Both the position numbers and the translations under genes were made by a program. A stretch of DNA of 64,000 nucleotides. It comes from Paracidobacterium acidisoli. GTDB lineage: Bacteria; Acidobacteriota; Terriglobia; Terriglobales; Acidobacteriaceae. The stretch's first letter is position 1. Every line of letters begins with the position of its first letter. The DNA lies in assembly GCF_003428625.2 (NCBI RefSeq), contig NZ_QVQT02000003.1:62001-126000 (forward strand). The letters are read 5' to 3'. Shown piece after piece: positions 1 to 8,430 of the stretch. Below the pieces are notes generated by a model, which saw nothing but the letters and a program-made list of their open reading frames with translations, searched no databases and was not told the origin of the DNA.

Positions 1-1105
1 AGTCACGCAGGCGAGAGAGCGCCTGTTCTCCACGGTGTTTCGCATTCGCCATGCCTTCGCGCTCGAGGACATCGAGCGTGGCGTGGGCCGCTGCGATGCA
101 GAGCGGGTTTCCTCCGAAGGTGGAGGCGTGGGAGCCGGGTTTCCAGTCCATGATCTCGGCGCGGGTCATGCAGATGCCGAGAGGCATGCCGGAGGCAATG
201 CCTTTGGCGATGCAGACGATGTCGGGCTCCACGCCGGCGTGCTCGACGGCCCACCATTTACCGGTGCGTCCGGCTCCGGACTGCACCTCATCGACAACCA
301 GCAGAATGCCGTATTTATCGCAGATGCGGCGCAGCTCCTGCATAAAGATGGTCGGCGCGACGACGTACCCGCCTTCGCCCTGAATGGGCTCGACGAAGAT
401 AGCAGCGACTTCCTCAGGAGGAAGCGTCGTTTTGAAGAGCTTTTCTTCAATGTACCGAGCGCAGCCCAGAGCGAAGGCCTCCTCTTCCTGCGGGCCGCCC
501 GAGCAGCCGCGATAGGCATAGGGATAGCGGACGTGCGTGACGCCCGGAACGAGTGGGGCGAAGCGACGGCGCTGCTGAGGCTTCGACGCGGTCAGCGAGA
601 GCGCGCCCATGGTGCGGCCGTGGAAGGCGCCGAAGAAGGCAATGATGTTCTGACGGCCAGTATGGTAACGAGCAATTTTAAGAGCGCACTCGATGGCCTC
701 GGCTCCGGAGTTGCCGTAATAAAAGCGATGGGGGCCAGGCATAGGCGCGATGGAGGAGAGGCGATCGGCGAGGCTGACGAGGGCCTCATAGTAGAAATCG
801 GTGCCGGAGATATGGATGAGCTCGGCGGCCTGGTTCTGAATGGCTTTCACGACCTCAGGGTGGCAGTGCCCGGTGGAGTTGACGGCGATGCCGGCGGCAA
901 AGTCGAGGAACTCATTGCCATCGACGTCTTCGACACGGATGCCGCGGCCGCGCTTTGCCACCATGGGATACGAACGGGTATAGCTCGGCGAGATGAGGCG
1001 GTCATCGTCTTCCACGATGCGACGGGCATTGGGGCCTGGAAGAGTGGTGACCAGCTTCGGTCCGTACTGGGCAAGGATTTCGGTACTGACGGTCTTGCTC
1101 TGCAT
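1..1105 (-). CDS. Class III PLP-dependent aminotransferase (GABA/acetylornithine type), 3' end missing
   Basis: This gene runs off the left edge, so only about 368 N-terminal residues are visible. It belongs to the class III (ornithine/4-aminobutyrate) aminotransferases, which move an amino group from an omega-amino compound to a 2-oxo acid using pyridoxal phosphate. Visible marks are the GNSGAEAIECALK segment that binds the cofactor phosphate, the DEVQSGAGRTG segment with the pyridine-binding Asp near residue 270, and IAKGIASG with the Schiff-base Lys near residue 301. The ATG at 1103-1105 follows a TGAGGAAGC ribosome binding site. The opposite strand also has a long open frame, but it lacks recognisable motifs. 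The exact substrate cannot be read; 4-aminobutyrate or acetylornithine are the main options. Confidence 0.9.
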   Translation of the reverse strand, partial: MQSKTVSTEILAQYGPKLVTTLPGPNARRIVEDDDRLISPSYTRSYPMVAKRGRGIRVEDVDGNEFLDFAAGIAVNSTGHCHPEVVKAIQNQAAELIHISGTDFYYEALVSLADRLSSIAPMPGPHRFYYGNSGAEAIECALKIARYHTGRQNIIAFFGAFHGRTMGALSLTASKPQQRRRFAPLVPGVTHVRYPYAYRGCSGGPQEEEAFALGCARYIEEKLFKTTLPPEEVAAIFVEPIQGEGGYVVAPTIFMQELRRICDKYGILLVVDEVQSGAGRTGKWWAVEHAGVEPDIVCIAKGIASGMPLGICMTRAEIMDWKPGSHASTFGGNPLCIAAAHATLDVLEREGMANAKHRGEQALSRLRD

Positions 1106-1539
1106 AGCTTCCTCACTAGGGCATTGGTTTGGGCCAGGGGATTCGACCGGGTTACGGTCAGGGTGCAGATGAGGTCATCTTCGGGTGCGCTGGCGGCGAT
1201 GGCGGCAAAGCTGGAGCGATTGGGCCAGATCTGCATTTCGACACGGCGCAGGCAGCGGTGACTACGCGCTGCCGAAGAGGCTAGGTCGCGTCCGGGAAGG
1301 CAGAACGCGGAAATAACGCCGGGGAGCGATGGCGCGCACAAAGGTGCGGCTCCAGCTTTTGCGGCTGAAGACGACCGGGTACGGAATGGCGGCTGTGTGA
1401 TGCACGCTGCTCCTGCTCTCGCCTTGAGGATAGCATGCGGCGGGAAGGATTTGGAAGGCGGGAGCCTGAGATTGGAGGCGAGGATCGGCGAAAGAGCCTG
1501 AAGCGATGTCTGTATGGGATGCGGTACACTTTTCGGGCT
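1106..1539. other. Intergenic region without a supported gene
   Basis: These 434 bases separate the leftward aminotransferase from the rightward beta-propeller gene. Open frames here are extensions or shadows of the neighbours. I found no convincing promoter or RNA gene, although both divergent promoters must lie here. Confidence 0.5.
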
Positions 1540-2541
1540 ATGAAGAAAACCGTTTTTTCTCACGTTCTTTTATGTGGTGTCGGAGTGGCGCTGGCTGCGC
1601 TGAGTGCCGGGGCGCAGTCACTGCTGGTGATCAATCAGGGCGACAAGGATATGAGCATTGTCGATCCTGCAACGGGCAAACAGGTTGCGACGGTGGATGA
1701 GGGAGTGACGGACGTGCATGTGCACGAGGTCGCCGCTTCCTCGGACGGTAAAACAGCGTGGATGCCGATTTACGGCAGCACCGGTGTTGGGCATGCTGGG
1801 ATCGACGGACACGAGATGATCGTCGTTGATCTGGCGTCGCGGAAGATCATTGGCCATGTGGACTGGGGCCATGGTGTGCGGCCGCACGATCCGGTATTCG
1901 ACCGGAAGCGGGATCTGCTCTATGTGACGACGGAGCTGGACAAGGCCGTGACCGTGATTAATCCAAAGACAATGAAGATTGTGGGGCAGGTTCCGACCGG
2001 GCAGCCGGAGTCCCATATGCTGGCGTTGTCGCATGACGGACGGCTTGGCTATACGGCGAATGTGGGACCTGGAACAGTCTCGGTGCTGGATATGGTGCAC
2101 CGGAAGCTGATTACGGTGATTCCGATCTCTGCGAACACACAGCGGATCTCGATTTCGCCGAATGACAAGTGGGTGTTCACTTCCGACCAGACGAAGCCGC
2201 AGCTTGCGGTGATCGATACGGTGACGAACAAAGTGACGAAGTGGGTTCCGCTGCCAGGAAAAGGCTACGGGACGGCGTCGACGCTCGATGGACGGTGGCT
2301 GCTGGTTGCCGTACCGCATACGAACCAGGTTGCGGTTGTGGATCTGAACACGATGCAGGTGGTGCGGAGCATCGATGTGCCTAAGGCGCCGCAGGAGATT
2401 CTGGTGCGGCCGGATGACAAGGTAGCGTATGTCTCCTGCTCCGGAGCCGGCCAGGTGGCGGCGATCGATCTGACGGACTGGAAGGTGACGCAGACGATCG
2501 ATGCGGGCCGCGGCTCGGATGGTCTTGCCTGGGCGAAGTGA
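1540..2541 (+). CDS. Secreted YncE/YVTN-type beta-propeller protein
   Basis: A 333-residue protein predicted to be exported and to fold as a seven-bladed beta-propeller of the YVTN/YncE family. After a signal peptide (about residues 1-23, ending ALSAGAQS) there are repeated blades such as SIVDPATGKQVATV, MIVVDLASRKIIGHV, VTVINPKTMKIVGQV, VSVLDMVHRKLITVI and VAVVDLNTMQVVRSI. Each has a hydrophobic strand, an Asp, a turn and a second strand. The longest frame starts at 1435, but the ATG at 1540 begins the signal peptide. The gene stands alone and ends in a strong terminator. Such proteins often bind ligands or partners in the periplasm; no catalytic activity can be inferred. Confidence 0.85.
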   Translation: MKKTVFSHVLLCGVGVALAALSAGAQSLLVINQGDKDMSIVDPATGKQVATVDEGVTDVHVHEVAASSDGKTAWMPIYGSTGVGHAGIDGHEMIVVDLASRKIIGHVDWGHGVRPHDPVFDRKRDLLYVTTELDKAVTVINPKTMKIVGQVPTGQPESHMLALSHDGRLGYTANVGPGTVSVLDMVHRKLITVIPISANTQRISISPNDKWVFTSDQTKPQLAVIDTVTNKVTKWVPLPGKGYGTASTLDGRWLLVAVPHTNQVAVVDLNTMQVVRSIDVPKAPQEILVRPDDKVAYVSCSGAGQVAAIDLTDWKVTQTIDAGRGSDGLAWAK

Positions 2542-2578
2542 GGTCAGGCAACACGTATCGTCTCTTTTAATCTGTGAG

Positions 2579-2610
2579 CCCCATGTCCGGCCGACGGGCA
2601 TGGGGTTTTT
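2579..2610 (+). terminator. Rho-independent terminator of the beta-propeller gene
   Basis: CCCCATG pairs with CATGGGG across a 13-base loop and is followed directly by five T on the plus strand. It lies 37 bases after the stop codon. Confidence 0.8.
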
Positions 2611-2635
2611 CTATGTGCGCGTGAATGTTGCGGCG

Positions 2636-4114
2636 TTACTTTCTCTTCCAGCGTACGCCGTCTTTGGAGTCTTCGATCAGGATGCCTTTGGAGGCGAGGT
2701 CATTGCGGATCTGATCGGCGCGAGCGAAGTTGCGGGTGCGCTTGGCCTGAGTACGCTCGTCGACAAGTGCCTGAATCTGCTCATCGGTAAGAGCGAGCTG
2801 GGCACGGATCTCCGGTGAAGCCTGATCGAGGCGGCCTTCTTTTTCGGCCCAGTCGAGGGCGAAGCGGGTCCATTCGGGGTCATGGTCATCGAGGACCGCA
2901 AAGACGGCGTCGAAATCAGCCAGAACGGCGAGAATCTCCGGAACATTTTCGGCCCCGAGGGTTCCGGCGGCAGCGGCGGCGTTGCCTGCGCGCACCAGTT
3001 CAAAGATCGCGGCGCGGGCTTCGGCGGTGTTGAGATCATTGGCGAGAGCTGCGTGGAAGCCTTCTTTGGCGCGGGCGGCCTCGGCGGCGAGGCTGGCGTT
3101 GAGACCGGGAACGGTTGCCGCAGCGCGGATGCGCTCACGGAAGCTGCGCAGGCGCTCGACGGCTCCGGTTTCGGCGTTCAGGCCTTCGAAGGTGAAGTTG
3201 AGCTGCTGGCGGTATGGCACCGAGATAAGCAGGAGGCGGATGGCCGAGGCTTTGTAGCCCTTGAGGAGCAGGTCGCGGAGGGTGTAGAAGTTGCCCTCGG
3301 ATTTCGACATCTTGCGGCCTTCGACCAGCAGGAAACGAATGTGGAACCAGTGGCGGGAGAAGGTGCAGTGCGAGGCTGACTCCGACTGAGCGATCTCGTT
3401 CTCGTGGTGCGGGAACATGAGGTCTTCGCCGCCGGCATGGAGGTCGAAGGCGTCGCCCAGATAGTTCATGGCCATGGCCGAGCACTCAATGTGCCAGCCG
3501 GGGCGGCCGGGACCGAGCTCGGTCTCCCAGTGATACTCGCCGGGTTTGGGAGCTTTCCAGAGGGCGAAGTCGCGGGCAGAGTCCTTGTCATACTCGTCGA
3601 CATCCACGCGGGCGCCGTCGGTGATGCCGGTGAAATCCTTCTTCGAGAGCTTGCCGTACTGCGGGAACTTTGCGATGCGGAAGTACCAGGAGCCGTCATC
3701 GGTTCTGTAGGCGATGTCTTCAGAGGCAAGGCGCTGGATCAGCTTCACCATCGAAGGGATGTGCTCGGTGGCGCGGGCGACAATCTCGGGGTGCTCGACG
3801 GAAAGAGCGTCGAGGTCTTCAAAAAAGGCCTTTTCGTATTTCTTCGTATATTCGCCGATGGGCAGACCAGCGGCCGCAGCGTTGCGAATGATCTTGTCAT
3901 CCACGTCGGTGACGTTCATGACGTGGCGCGTTTCAAGACCATTGAGACGAAGGAAGCGGCGCAGCACATCGACCTGAAGGAAGGTGCGGAAGTTGCCGAT
4001 GTGGCCGTAGTCGTAAACCGTCGGCCCGCAGGCATACATGCGAAAGGCTTTACCGTCGGACGGGCTGAGTTCTTCGACTTGTCCGGAGAGGGTATTGAAG
4101 AGTCGGATGGTCAT
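2636..4114 (-). CDS. cysS: Cysteine--tRNA ligase
   Basis: Class I aminoacyl-tRNA synthetase that charges tRNA-Cys in the cytoplasm. The 492-residue length is slightly above the usual 460-480. The N-terminus has MYACGPTVYDYGHIGN with the zinc-ligand Cys29 and the HIGH-type motif HIGN at 38-41. Further on are HIECSAMA and HAGGEDLMFPHHENE (zinc and cysteine pocket residues) and KMSKSEGN, the ATP-binding KMSKS loop, near residue 270. The C-terminal anticodon-binding helical domain ends in a short basic tail. The gene is transcribed leftwards, 146 bases after tsaD, and may share its transcript. The start is the ATG at 4114, preceded by an AGGAAA about 13 bases upstream. Confidence 0.98.
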   Translation of the reverse strand: MTIRLFNTLSGQVEELSPSDGKAFRMYACGPTVYDYGHIGNFRTFLQVDVLRRFLRLNGLETRHVMNVTDVDDKIIRNAAAAGLPIGEYTKKYEKAFFEDLDALSVEHPEIVARATEHIPSMVKLIQRLASEDIAYRTDDGSWYFRIAKFPQYGKLSKKDFTGITDGARVDVDEYDKDSARDFALWKAPKPGEYHWETELGPGRPGWHIECSAMAMNYLGDAFDLHAGGEDLMFPHHENEIAQSESASHCTFSRHWFHIRFLLVEGRKMSKSEGNFYTLRDLLLKGYKASAIRLLLISVPYRQQLNFTFEGLNAETGAVERLRSFRERIRAAATVPGLNASLAAEAARAKEGFHAALANDLNTAEARAAIFELVRAGNAAAAAGTLGAENVPEILAVLADFDAVFAVLDDHDPEWTRFALDWAEKEGRLDQASPEIRAQLALTDEQIQALVDERTQAKRTRNFARADQIRNDLASKGILIEDSKDGVRWKRK

Positions 4115-4260
4115 TCGTACGGCGGGTTCGTTTCCTGAGCGGTCTCGTGGTGATTCTATCAGCCGGGTGGTGATAGTCTCCGGTTCTCAGTCGTTAGTCC
4201 CAGTGAAAAGAATCGCGAACTCGGCGGAAGCTCTTCGGGAACAGGAGACAGGCAATTGCC

Positions 4261-5508
4261 TCAGCCGCGACCAAGCGCCAGGGAAGGGACGGCGGTGAGG
4301 GTTTCGGGGGCGAAGTCACGGGCGACGAGTTTTGGCCAGGCGGCGGCAGCGATCATGGCGGCATTGTCCGTGGAGAGGGTCAGTGACGGGAAGGCAATGG
4401 GGAGACCGCGCTCGGCGGCCTCGGCGGTGAAGCGGACGCGCAGCTCTCGATTGGCGGCGACTCCACCGGAGACGAGAACGGTGGCGGCTCCAAAGGCTTC
4501 GGCGGCGCGGAAGGTTTTGCGGCGCAGGTCGTCGACAACGGCTCGCTGGAAGGACGCGACCAGGTCGAGGGTGGACTGATCGCAGAGGGGAAGTGCGTCC
4601 GAAGGCTTTGGGTCGGAGATGACAGCGAGGGCGGCACGGCGAGCTTCGATACCGGCAGCCATCTCGTGGACCTGAGTATGGCGCAGGACAGCTGTCTTGA
4701 TACCACTGAAGGAGAAATAGGTCATCCGCGAGGGGTCGAGGGCGTTGGGATCGTTTTTGCGATGAACCTTGGCCTTGATCTGGGCGAAGGAGAACGGGAC
4801 GGCGTGTGGATTGCCGTGAGGGGCCAGAGCGTCGATCCAGGGACCTCCGGGGTAGCCGAGGCCGAGGAGTTTGGCAACCTTGTCGAAGGCTTCTCCGGCT
4901 GCGTCATCGACGGTGCGGCCTACGTTTTTGCTGGCCGCAGGGGTGGACGGGCCTCCGGCTCCTTCAAACTGGCGGTAAAGATAAAGATGGGTGTGGCCGC
5001 CGGAGACGACCAGGCATAACGCAGGTCCCTCCGCTTCCCACCCCGCGGACGAAGACCTGTCAGCCGGGGATGACAATTCGTTATCCTTGCGCTTTTCCTG
5101 CTCCTCCAGCATTTTTTGTTCGAGCAGGACGGCGTGAATGTGTCCTTCCAGGTGATTTACGGCAATCAGAGGCTTGTTCAGGGCAAAGGCGAGCGATTTG
5201 GCAAAGGTAATGCCGACGAGCAGAGCGCCGGCGAGGCCGGGGCCTTCGGTCACGGCGATGGCGTCAAGGTCGTTGTATGTGGCTCCGGCCTCGCGAAGCG
5301 CGGCGCGAACCACGGGCAGGATATTGCGCAGGTGCTCTCGTGAAGCAAGCTCCGGAACGACTCCCCCGTAAGGAGAATGGATGGCGATCTGGGAGGCAAC
5401 GACATTCGAGAGGGTTTCGGAGCCGCAGAGGACGACGGCGGCAGCGGTCTCGTCACAGGAGCTCTCGATGCCGAGGATGAGACCGCCTGTGTTAGTTTCC
5501 AAAGGCAT
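4261..5508 (-). CDS. tsaD: tRNA N6-adenosine threonylcarbamoyltransferase TsaD
   Basis: Transfers threonylcarbamoyl to A37 of ANN-decoding tRNAs, normally with TsaB and TsaE; neither is visible here. The ASKHA-fold protein begins with GIESSCDETAAAVV, has the metal-ligand NHLEGHIHA near residue 115, the nucleotide-binding VVSGGHTHL near 170 and the final STDNAAMIA Asp ligand. At 415 residues it is longer than the usual 335-350. The excess is mostly a charged insertion around residues 130-162 (rich in E, K, S, D) between the metal site and the SGGH motif, plus loops near residues 190 and 270. The insertion looks like a surface loop and the catalytic residues are intact. Confidence 0.97.
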   Translation of the reverse strand: MPLETNTGGLILGIESSCDETAAAVVLCGSETLSNVVASQIAIHSPYGGVVPELASREHLRNILPVVRAALREAGATYNDLDAIAVTEGPGLAGALLVGITFAKSLAFALNKPLIAVNHLEGHIHAVLLEQKMLEEQEKRKDNELSSPADRSSSAGWEAEGPALCLVVSGGHTHLYLYRQFEGAGGPSTPAASKNVGRTVDDAAGEAFDKVAKLLGLGYPGGPWIDALAPHGNPHAVPFSFAQIKAKVHRKNDPNALDPSRMTYFSFSGIKTAVLRHTQVHEMAAGIEARRAALAVISDPKPSDALPLCDQSTLDLVASFQRAVVDDLRRKTFRAAEAFGAATVLVSGGVAANRELRVRFTAEAAERGLPIAFPSLTLSTDNAAMIAAAAWPKLVARDFAPETLTAVPSLALGRG

Positions 5509-5549
5509 ATCTCTATCGTAAAGCTAGAGAATGCAAACGGTGGTGACAG

Positions 5550-5897
5550 ATGGAACGCGATCAGCCGGAGAACATCTCAGAAGAGAAAGACTATTTGCAG
5601 GCATATATTGGGGAGCTGGAGACAAAACAGAGCAACATCCTTTGGGAGGATGCACATAGAAACAACCGTGGCGTCGATAAGCTTCTATGGAAGGGGGATG
5701 AAAATGCTCCGCTGGTTCAGCGAATCGGGATCGCTGTTTTCGGCTTTATGTTTCTGCTGTGCGGACTGGGGCTGGCTACGATTGGCTATGATCAGCATGC
5801 GCCATTTATATATTTGATTGCTGCTTTCTCAGGATTTATTGCTGTGAGGCTATTCTTCAATGCTGTACGTGGATTGCGCAAGAGTAAAGACAGATGA
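5550..5897 (+). CDS. Small two-helix membrane protein, function unknown
   Basis: A 115-residue protein with a charged N-terminal half (about residues 1-52, rich in E, D, K, N) and two hydrophobic helices at about 55-80 and 86-109, then a basic end (RGLRKSKDR). This suggests an inner-membrane hairpin. The ATG at 5550 follows a GGTGGTGACAG stretch that can act as a ribosome binding site. The gene overlaps the start of the CCA-adding enzyme by ATGA, so the two are probably translationally coupled. I do not recognise a family. Confidence 0.75.
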   Translation: MERDQPENISEEKDYLQAYIGELETKQSNILWEDAHRNNRGVDKLLWKGDENAPLVQRIGIAVFGFMFLLCGLGLATIGYDQHAPFIYLIAAFSGFIAVRLFFNAVRGLRKSKDR

Positions 5898-7264
5898 ACG
5901 GTAAGGCGCAAATCGCGGCAGAACAGATCGTCGAGCGGCTGCGAGCGGAAGGGTATGAAGCCTTCTTCGCCGGGGGATGCGTGCGCGATCTGCTGCTCGG
6001 CCTCGCGCCGAAAGATTTCGACGTCGCGACCGATGCTCTGCCCGATGTGGTGCTGCAGATGTTTCCCCGCACCTTCTCCGTCGGAGCGCACTTCGGTGTG
6101 GTGCTGGTCGCCGCCGACGGCTCGGAGGGACAGGAGCGCGTCACCGAGGTCGCGACCTTCCGCAATGACGGTGTGTATCTCGACGGCCGTCACCCCGCCG
6201 AGGTGCGCTTTTCGCAAAGCCCTGAGGAAGATGTGCAGCGCCGCGACTTCACCATCAACGGCATGCTGCTCGATCCGCTGCGGTGGAAGGAGACAGGCGA
6301 TCTGCGGGCAGCGGTGCTGGATTTTGTCGGTGGACAGGCCGATCTGAAGGCTCGTCTGGTGCGAGCTATTGGCGATCCCGGCAGACGCTTTGAAGAAGAC
6401 AAGCTGCGGATGCTGCGAGCGGTTCGCTTCGCTGCGCGACTGGGCTATGAAATTGAGCCGGAGACCGAAGCGGCCATGCGCGAGCTGGCCTCCGGAATCG
6501 CTCAGGTTAGTGCCGAGCGCGTCCGCGACGAGCTCACCCGCATGCTCACCGAGGGCCACGCCCGCCGCGCCTTCGAGCTGCTCGACCGCACCGGTCTCCT
6601 GAAACAAATCCTGCCCGAAATCGACCGCCTGCACGGCGTCGCTCAGCCGCCGGAGTACCACCCCGAGGGCGACGTCTGGATTCACACCCTCATGCTGCTC
6701 GAAAAGCTGGAGCCAGGCTGCCCCGCAACCCTCGCCTGGGGCGCCCTGCTGCACGATATCGGCAAGCCTGCGACTTTCTCGCACGCGCCGCCCGACCGCA
6801 TCCGCTTCAACGGCCATGTCGAGGTCGGTATGCGCATCGCCGAAGACATCTGCCGCCGCCTGCGCTTTTCGAGCGACGATCAGGCGCAGATTGTCAGCCT
6901 GGTTGAAAACCACATGCGCTTCGGCGACATCGAGAAGATGAAGGAATCGACGCTCAAGCGCTTCTTCCGGCTGCCGCGCTTCCCCGAGCACCTCGCGCTG
7001 CACCGCATGGACGCGCTGTCGAGCATCAATGACCTGCGCCTCTACGACTACGCAAAGCAGCGGTACGAATCGATGCCGCAGGACCAGGTACGCCCCGCGC
7101 TGCTGGTGACGGGGCGTGACCTTATCGACGCCGGATACAAGCCCGGACCGGCCTTCAAAGCCATGCTGCAGGCAGCCGAAGACGCGCAGCTCGAAGGACG
7201 CATCACCACCCGCGAAGAAGGAATTGAGCTGGTGAAGCGGATAGCTGATAAAGTCGGCAGCTAA
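5894..7264 (+). CDS. cca: CCA tRNA nucleotidyltransferase / poly(A) polymerase family protein with HD domain
   Basis: Class II nucleotidyltransferase that adds or repairs the 3' CCA of tRNA. The 456-residue protein opens with the GGCVRDLLLG nucleotide-binding motif near residue 27 and the catalytic Asp pair in KDFDVATDA. It continues with RRDFTINGML and an EDKLRMLRAVRFAARLGYEIE neck segment. Near residue 287 an HD phosphohydrolase motif (LLHDIGKP) is present, as in E. coli Cca, which could process 2',3'-cyclic ends. Unlike other rightward genes here, the coding strand is richer in C than G in several stretches and prefers C-ending codons. The stop lies inside a 15-base repeat array. Confidence 0.93.
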   Translation: MNGKAQIAAEQIVERLRAEGYEAFFAGGCVRDLLLGLAPKDFDVATDALPDVVLQMFPRTFSVGAHFGVVLVAADGSEGQERVTEVATFRNDGVYLDGRHPAEVRFSQSPEEDVQRRDFTINGMLLDPLRWKETGDLRAAVLDFVGGQADLKARLVRAIGDPGRRFEEDKLRMLRAVRFAARLGYEIEPETEAAMRELASGIAQVSAERVRDELTRMLTEGHARRAFELLDRTGLLKQILPEIDRLHGVAQPPEYHPEGDVWIHTLMLLEKLEPGCPATLAWGALLHDIGKPATFSHAPPDRIRFNGHVEVGMRIAEDICRRLRFSSDDQAQIVSLVENHMRFGDIEKMKESTLKRFFRLPRFPEHLALHRMDALSSINDLRLYDYAKQRYESMPQDQVRPALLVTGRDLIDAGYKPGPAFKAMLQAAEDAQLEGRITTREEGIELVKRIADKVGS

Positions 7265-7382
7265 AAGCCGGTCAGCTAAAGTCCGGATAGCTAAGAAGCG
7301 GACAGCCAGGAGTCGTTAAGAACCGTGTAACTGCCTCGTTTTTCGCTACCCGTCTCTCTGCTACCCGGTTTATAGCTACCCG
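7242..7382. repeat. Two opposed arrays of a 15-base tandem repeat between convergent genes
   Basis: The first array (about 7242-7317) has units such as CAGCTAAAAGCCGGT, CAGCTAAAGTCCGGA and TAGCTAAGAAGCGGA at 15-base spacing, starting inside the last codons of cca. The second array (7338-7382) has three exact 15-base steps, each ending GCTACCCG. Read on the minus strand, the second array is CGGGTAGC plus seven bases, which matches the first array's CGGATAGCTAAGAAG at 11 of 15 positions. The arrays are therefore in opposite orientation and could fold together. Confidence 0.75.
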
Positions 7383-7395
7383 CTCTTCTGCCGGC

Positions 7396-8262
7396 TTACT
7401 GTCGCTGCAGCTGTGGGTAACCGCCCTGCGGCGCCTGATATTGCGGTGAGGCTCCCTGCGGCTGGCTTTGCTGGTTCTGCTGATCCGGTGGCGGTGTGGA
7501 GCTGTGCGGTGGCTGATACTTCGGGCGGTTGTGCAGGTCAAAACCGTCACGAATGATCCAGAAGTTCTGTTCGGGCAGGTCAGCTTCAAGAAGATCTCCG
7601 CTGTCGGTGTAATAGAGCTCAACAGTGATGCCGTTCTGCGCGTTTACGATGACGCTGGTGTGGTGAACTGTGGCAGTGCGGCCGTTCCATGAGCCTTCGG
7701 CATCGGGCTGCGGCTCGTAATCGGCGGGCACCAGGACGCCCTCACCCTTGGGGATGACGATCCAGGCAGTGGGCGGATGCTGCAGGGCGAAGTGAGCCAT
7801 TTCGACGTATGCAGCGGGATCGAGATCGGCAAGCAGCACGGTGCGTTGGTGACGGTCAAAGGTGGTCTGCGTGTTTTTGCCGCTGGCGGCAATATTGACC
7901 TGGAACGAGCGGCCGGTGGAATCAGAGGCCATGGTAAAGGTTACGCTGCTGCCTTTGACATCGCCGCTAAGCTGATCGTGAACGACGTTCAATGACGGGT
8001 CGAGCTTGTTGGCGTTATTGAAGGTGTAGTGGTACTTCTGCGTCTCACCCCTGGAACTGATGAGATAGCCTCCGGGATCGGCGGCAATGGTGTAATCGGC
8101 TGATCCTACAGTCTTTTTATCCTGCACGATGGTGAAATGCGCAGAACCGGCGGACAGTGGAGCAGCCTGAGGAGCGAGCTGCTGCGCAGCGGCAGCCGGC
8201 GGGAGCGCAATGGGGCAGGCCACAGCGGCAGAAGCAAGGAGCGAGAAAAAGAGAGAACGCAT
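7396..8262 (-). CDS. Secreted protein of unknown function with proline/glutamine-rich tail
   Basis: A 288-residue exported protein. Residues 1-26 form a signal peptide ending AAAAQQ. The body (about 40-235) alternates short beta strands, such as FTIVQDKKTVGSADYTI and VTFTMASDSTGRSFQVNI, suggesting a beta-rich fold similar to secreted DUF-type proteins that bind lipid or polymer. The last 45 residues are low complexity (P, Q, S, G) and probably disordered. The gene stands alone, convergent with cca. No catalytic motif is visible. Confidence 0.8.
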   Translation of the reverse strand: MRSLFFSLLASAAVACPIALPPAAAAQQLAPQAAPLSAGSAHFTIVQDKKTVGSADYTIAADPGGYLISSRGETQKYHYTFNNANKLDPSLNVVHDQLSGDVKGSSVTFTMASDSTGRSFQVNIAASGKNTQTTFDRHQRTVLLADLDPAAYVEMAHFALQHPPTAWIVIPKGEGVLVPADYEPQPDAEGSWNGRTATVHHTSVIVNAQNGITVELYYTDSGDLLEADLPEQNFWIIRDGFDLHNRPKYQPPHSSTPPPDQQNQQSQPQGASPQYQAPQGGYPQLQRQ

Positions 8263-8378
8263 CTTCGCAAAATTCCTTCCATACAGTTAGAACGCAATTT
8301 TGAGAGGAAAGGTGCGGTGAGGCGCAGATTCGATTCACAGAATTGAAGTTAGCAATCTGAAATCAGGACAAAAGGAAA

Positions 8379-8415
8379 GGAAAAGGCCCGTTCACACGGA
8401 TGCGGAGCGGGCCTT
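8379..8415 (-). terminator. Rho-independent terminator after the DUF1259 gene
   Basis: On the minus strand AAGGCCCG pairs with CGGGCCTT across a 17-base loop. The T run of the tail is short and interrupted (TTTTCCTTT). It lies 16 bases beyond the stop of the leftward gene. Confidence 0.7.
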
Positions 8416-8430
8416 GATCATTTGGATAGA

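Noticed and set aside
35-1261. Long rightward open frame of 408 codons
   Set aside because: It mirrors the leftward class III aminotransferase, whose motifs are unmistakable; the rightward product has no family features.
3404-4138. Rightward open frame of 244 codons opposite cysS
   Set aside because: Shadow frame in GC-rich DNA; cysS on the other strand is certain.
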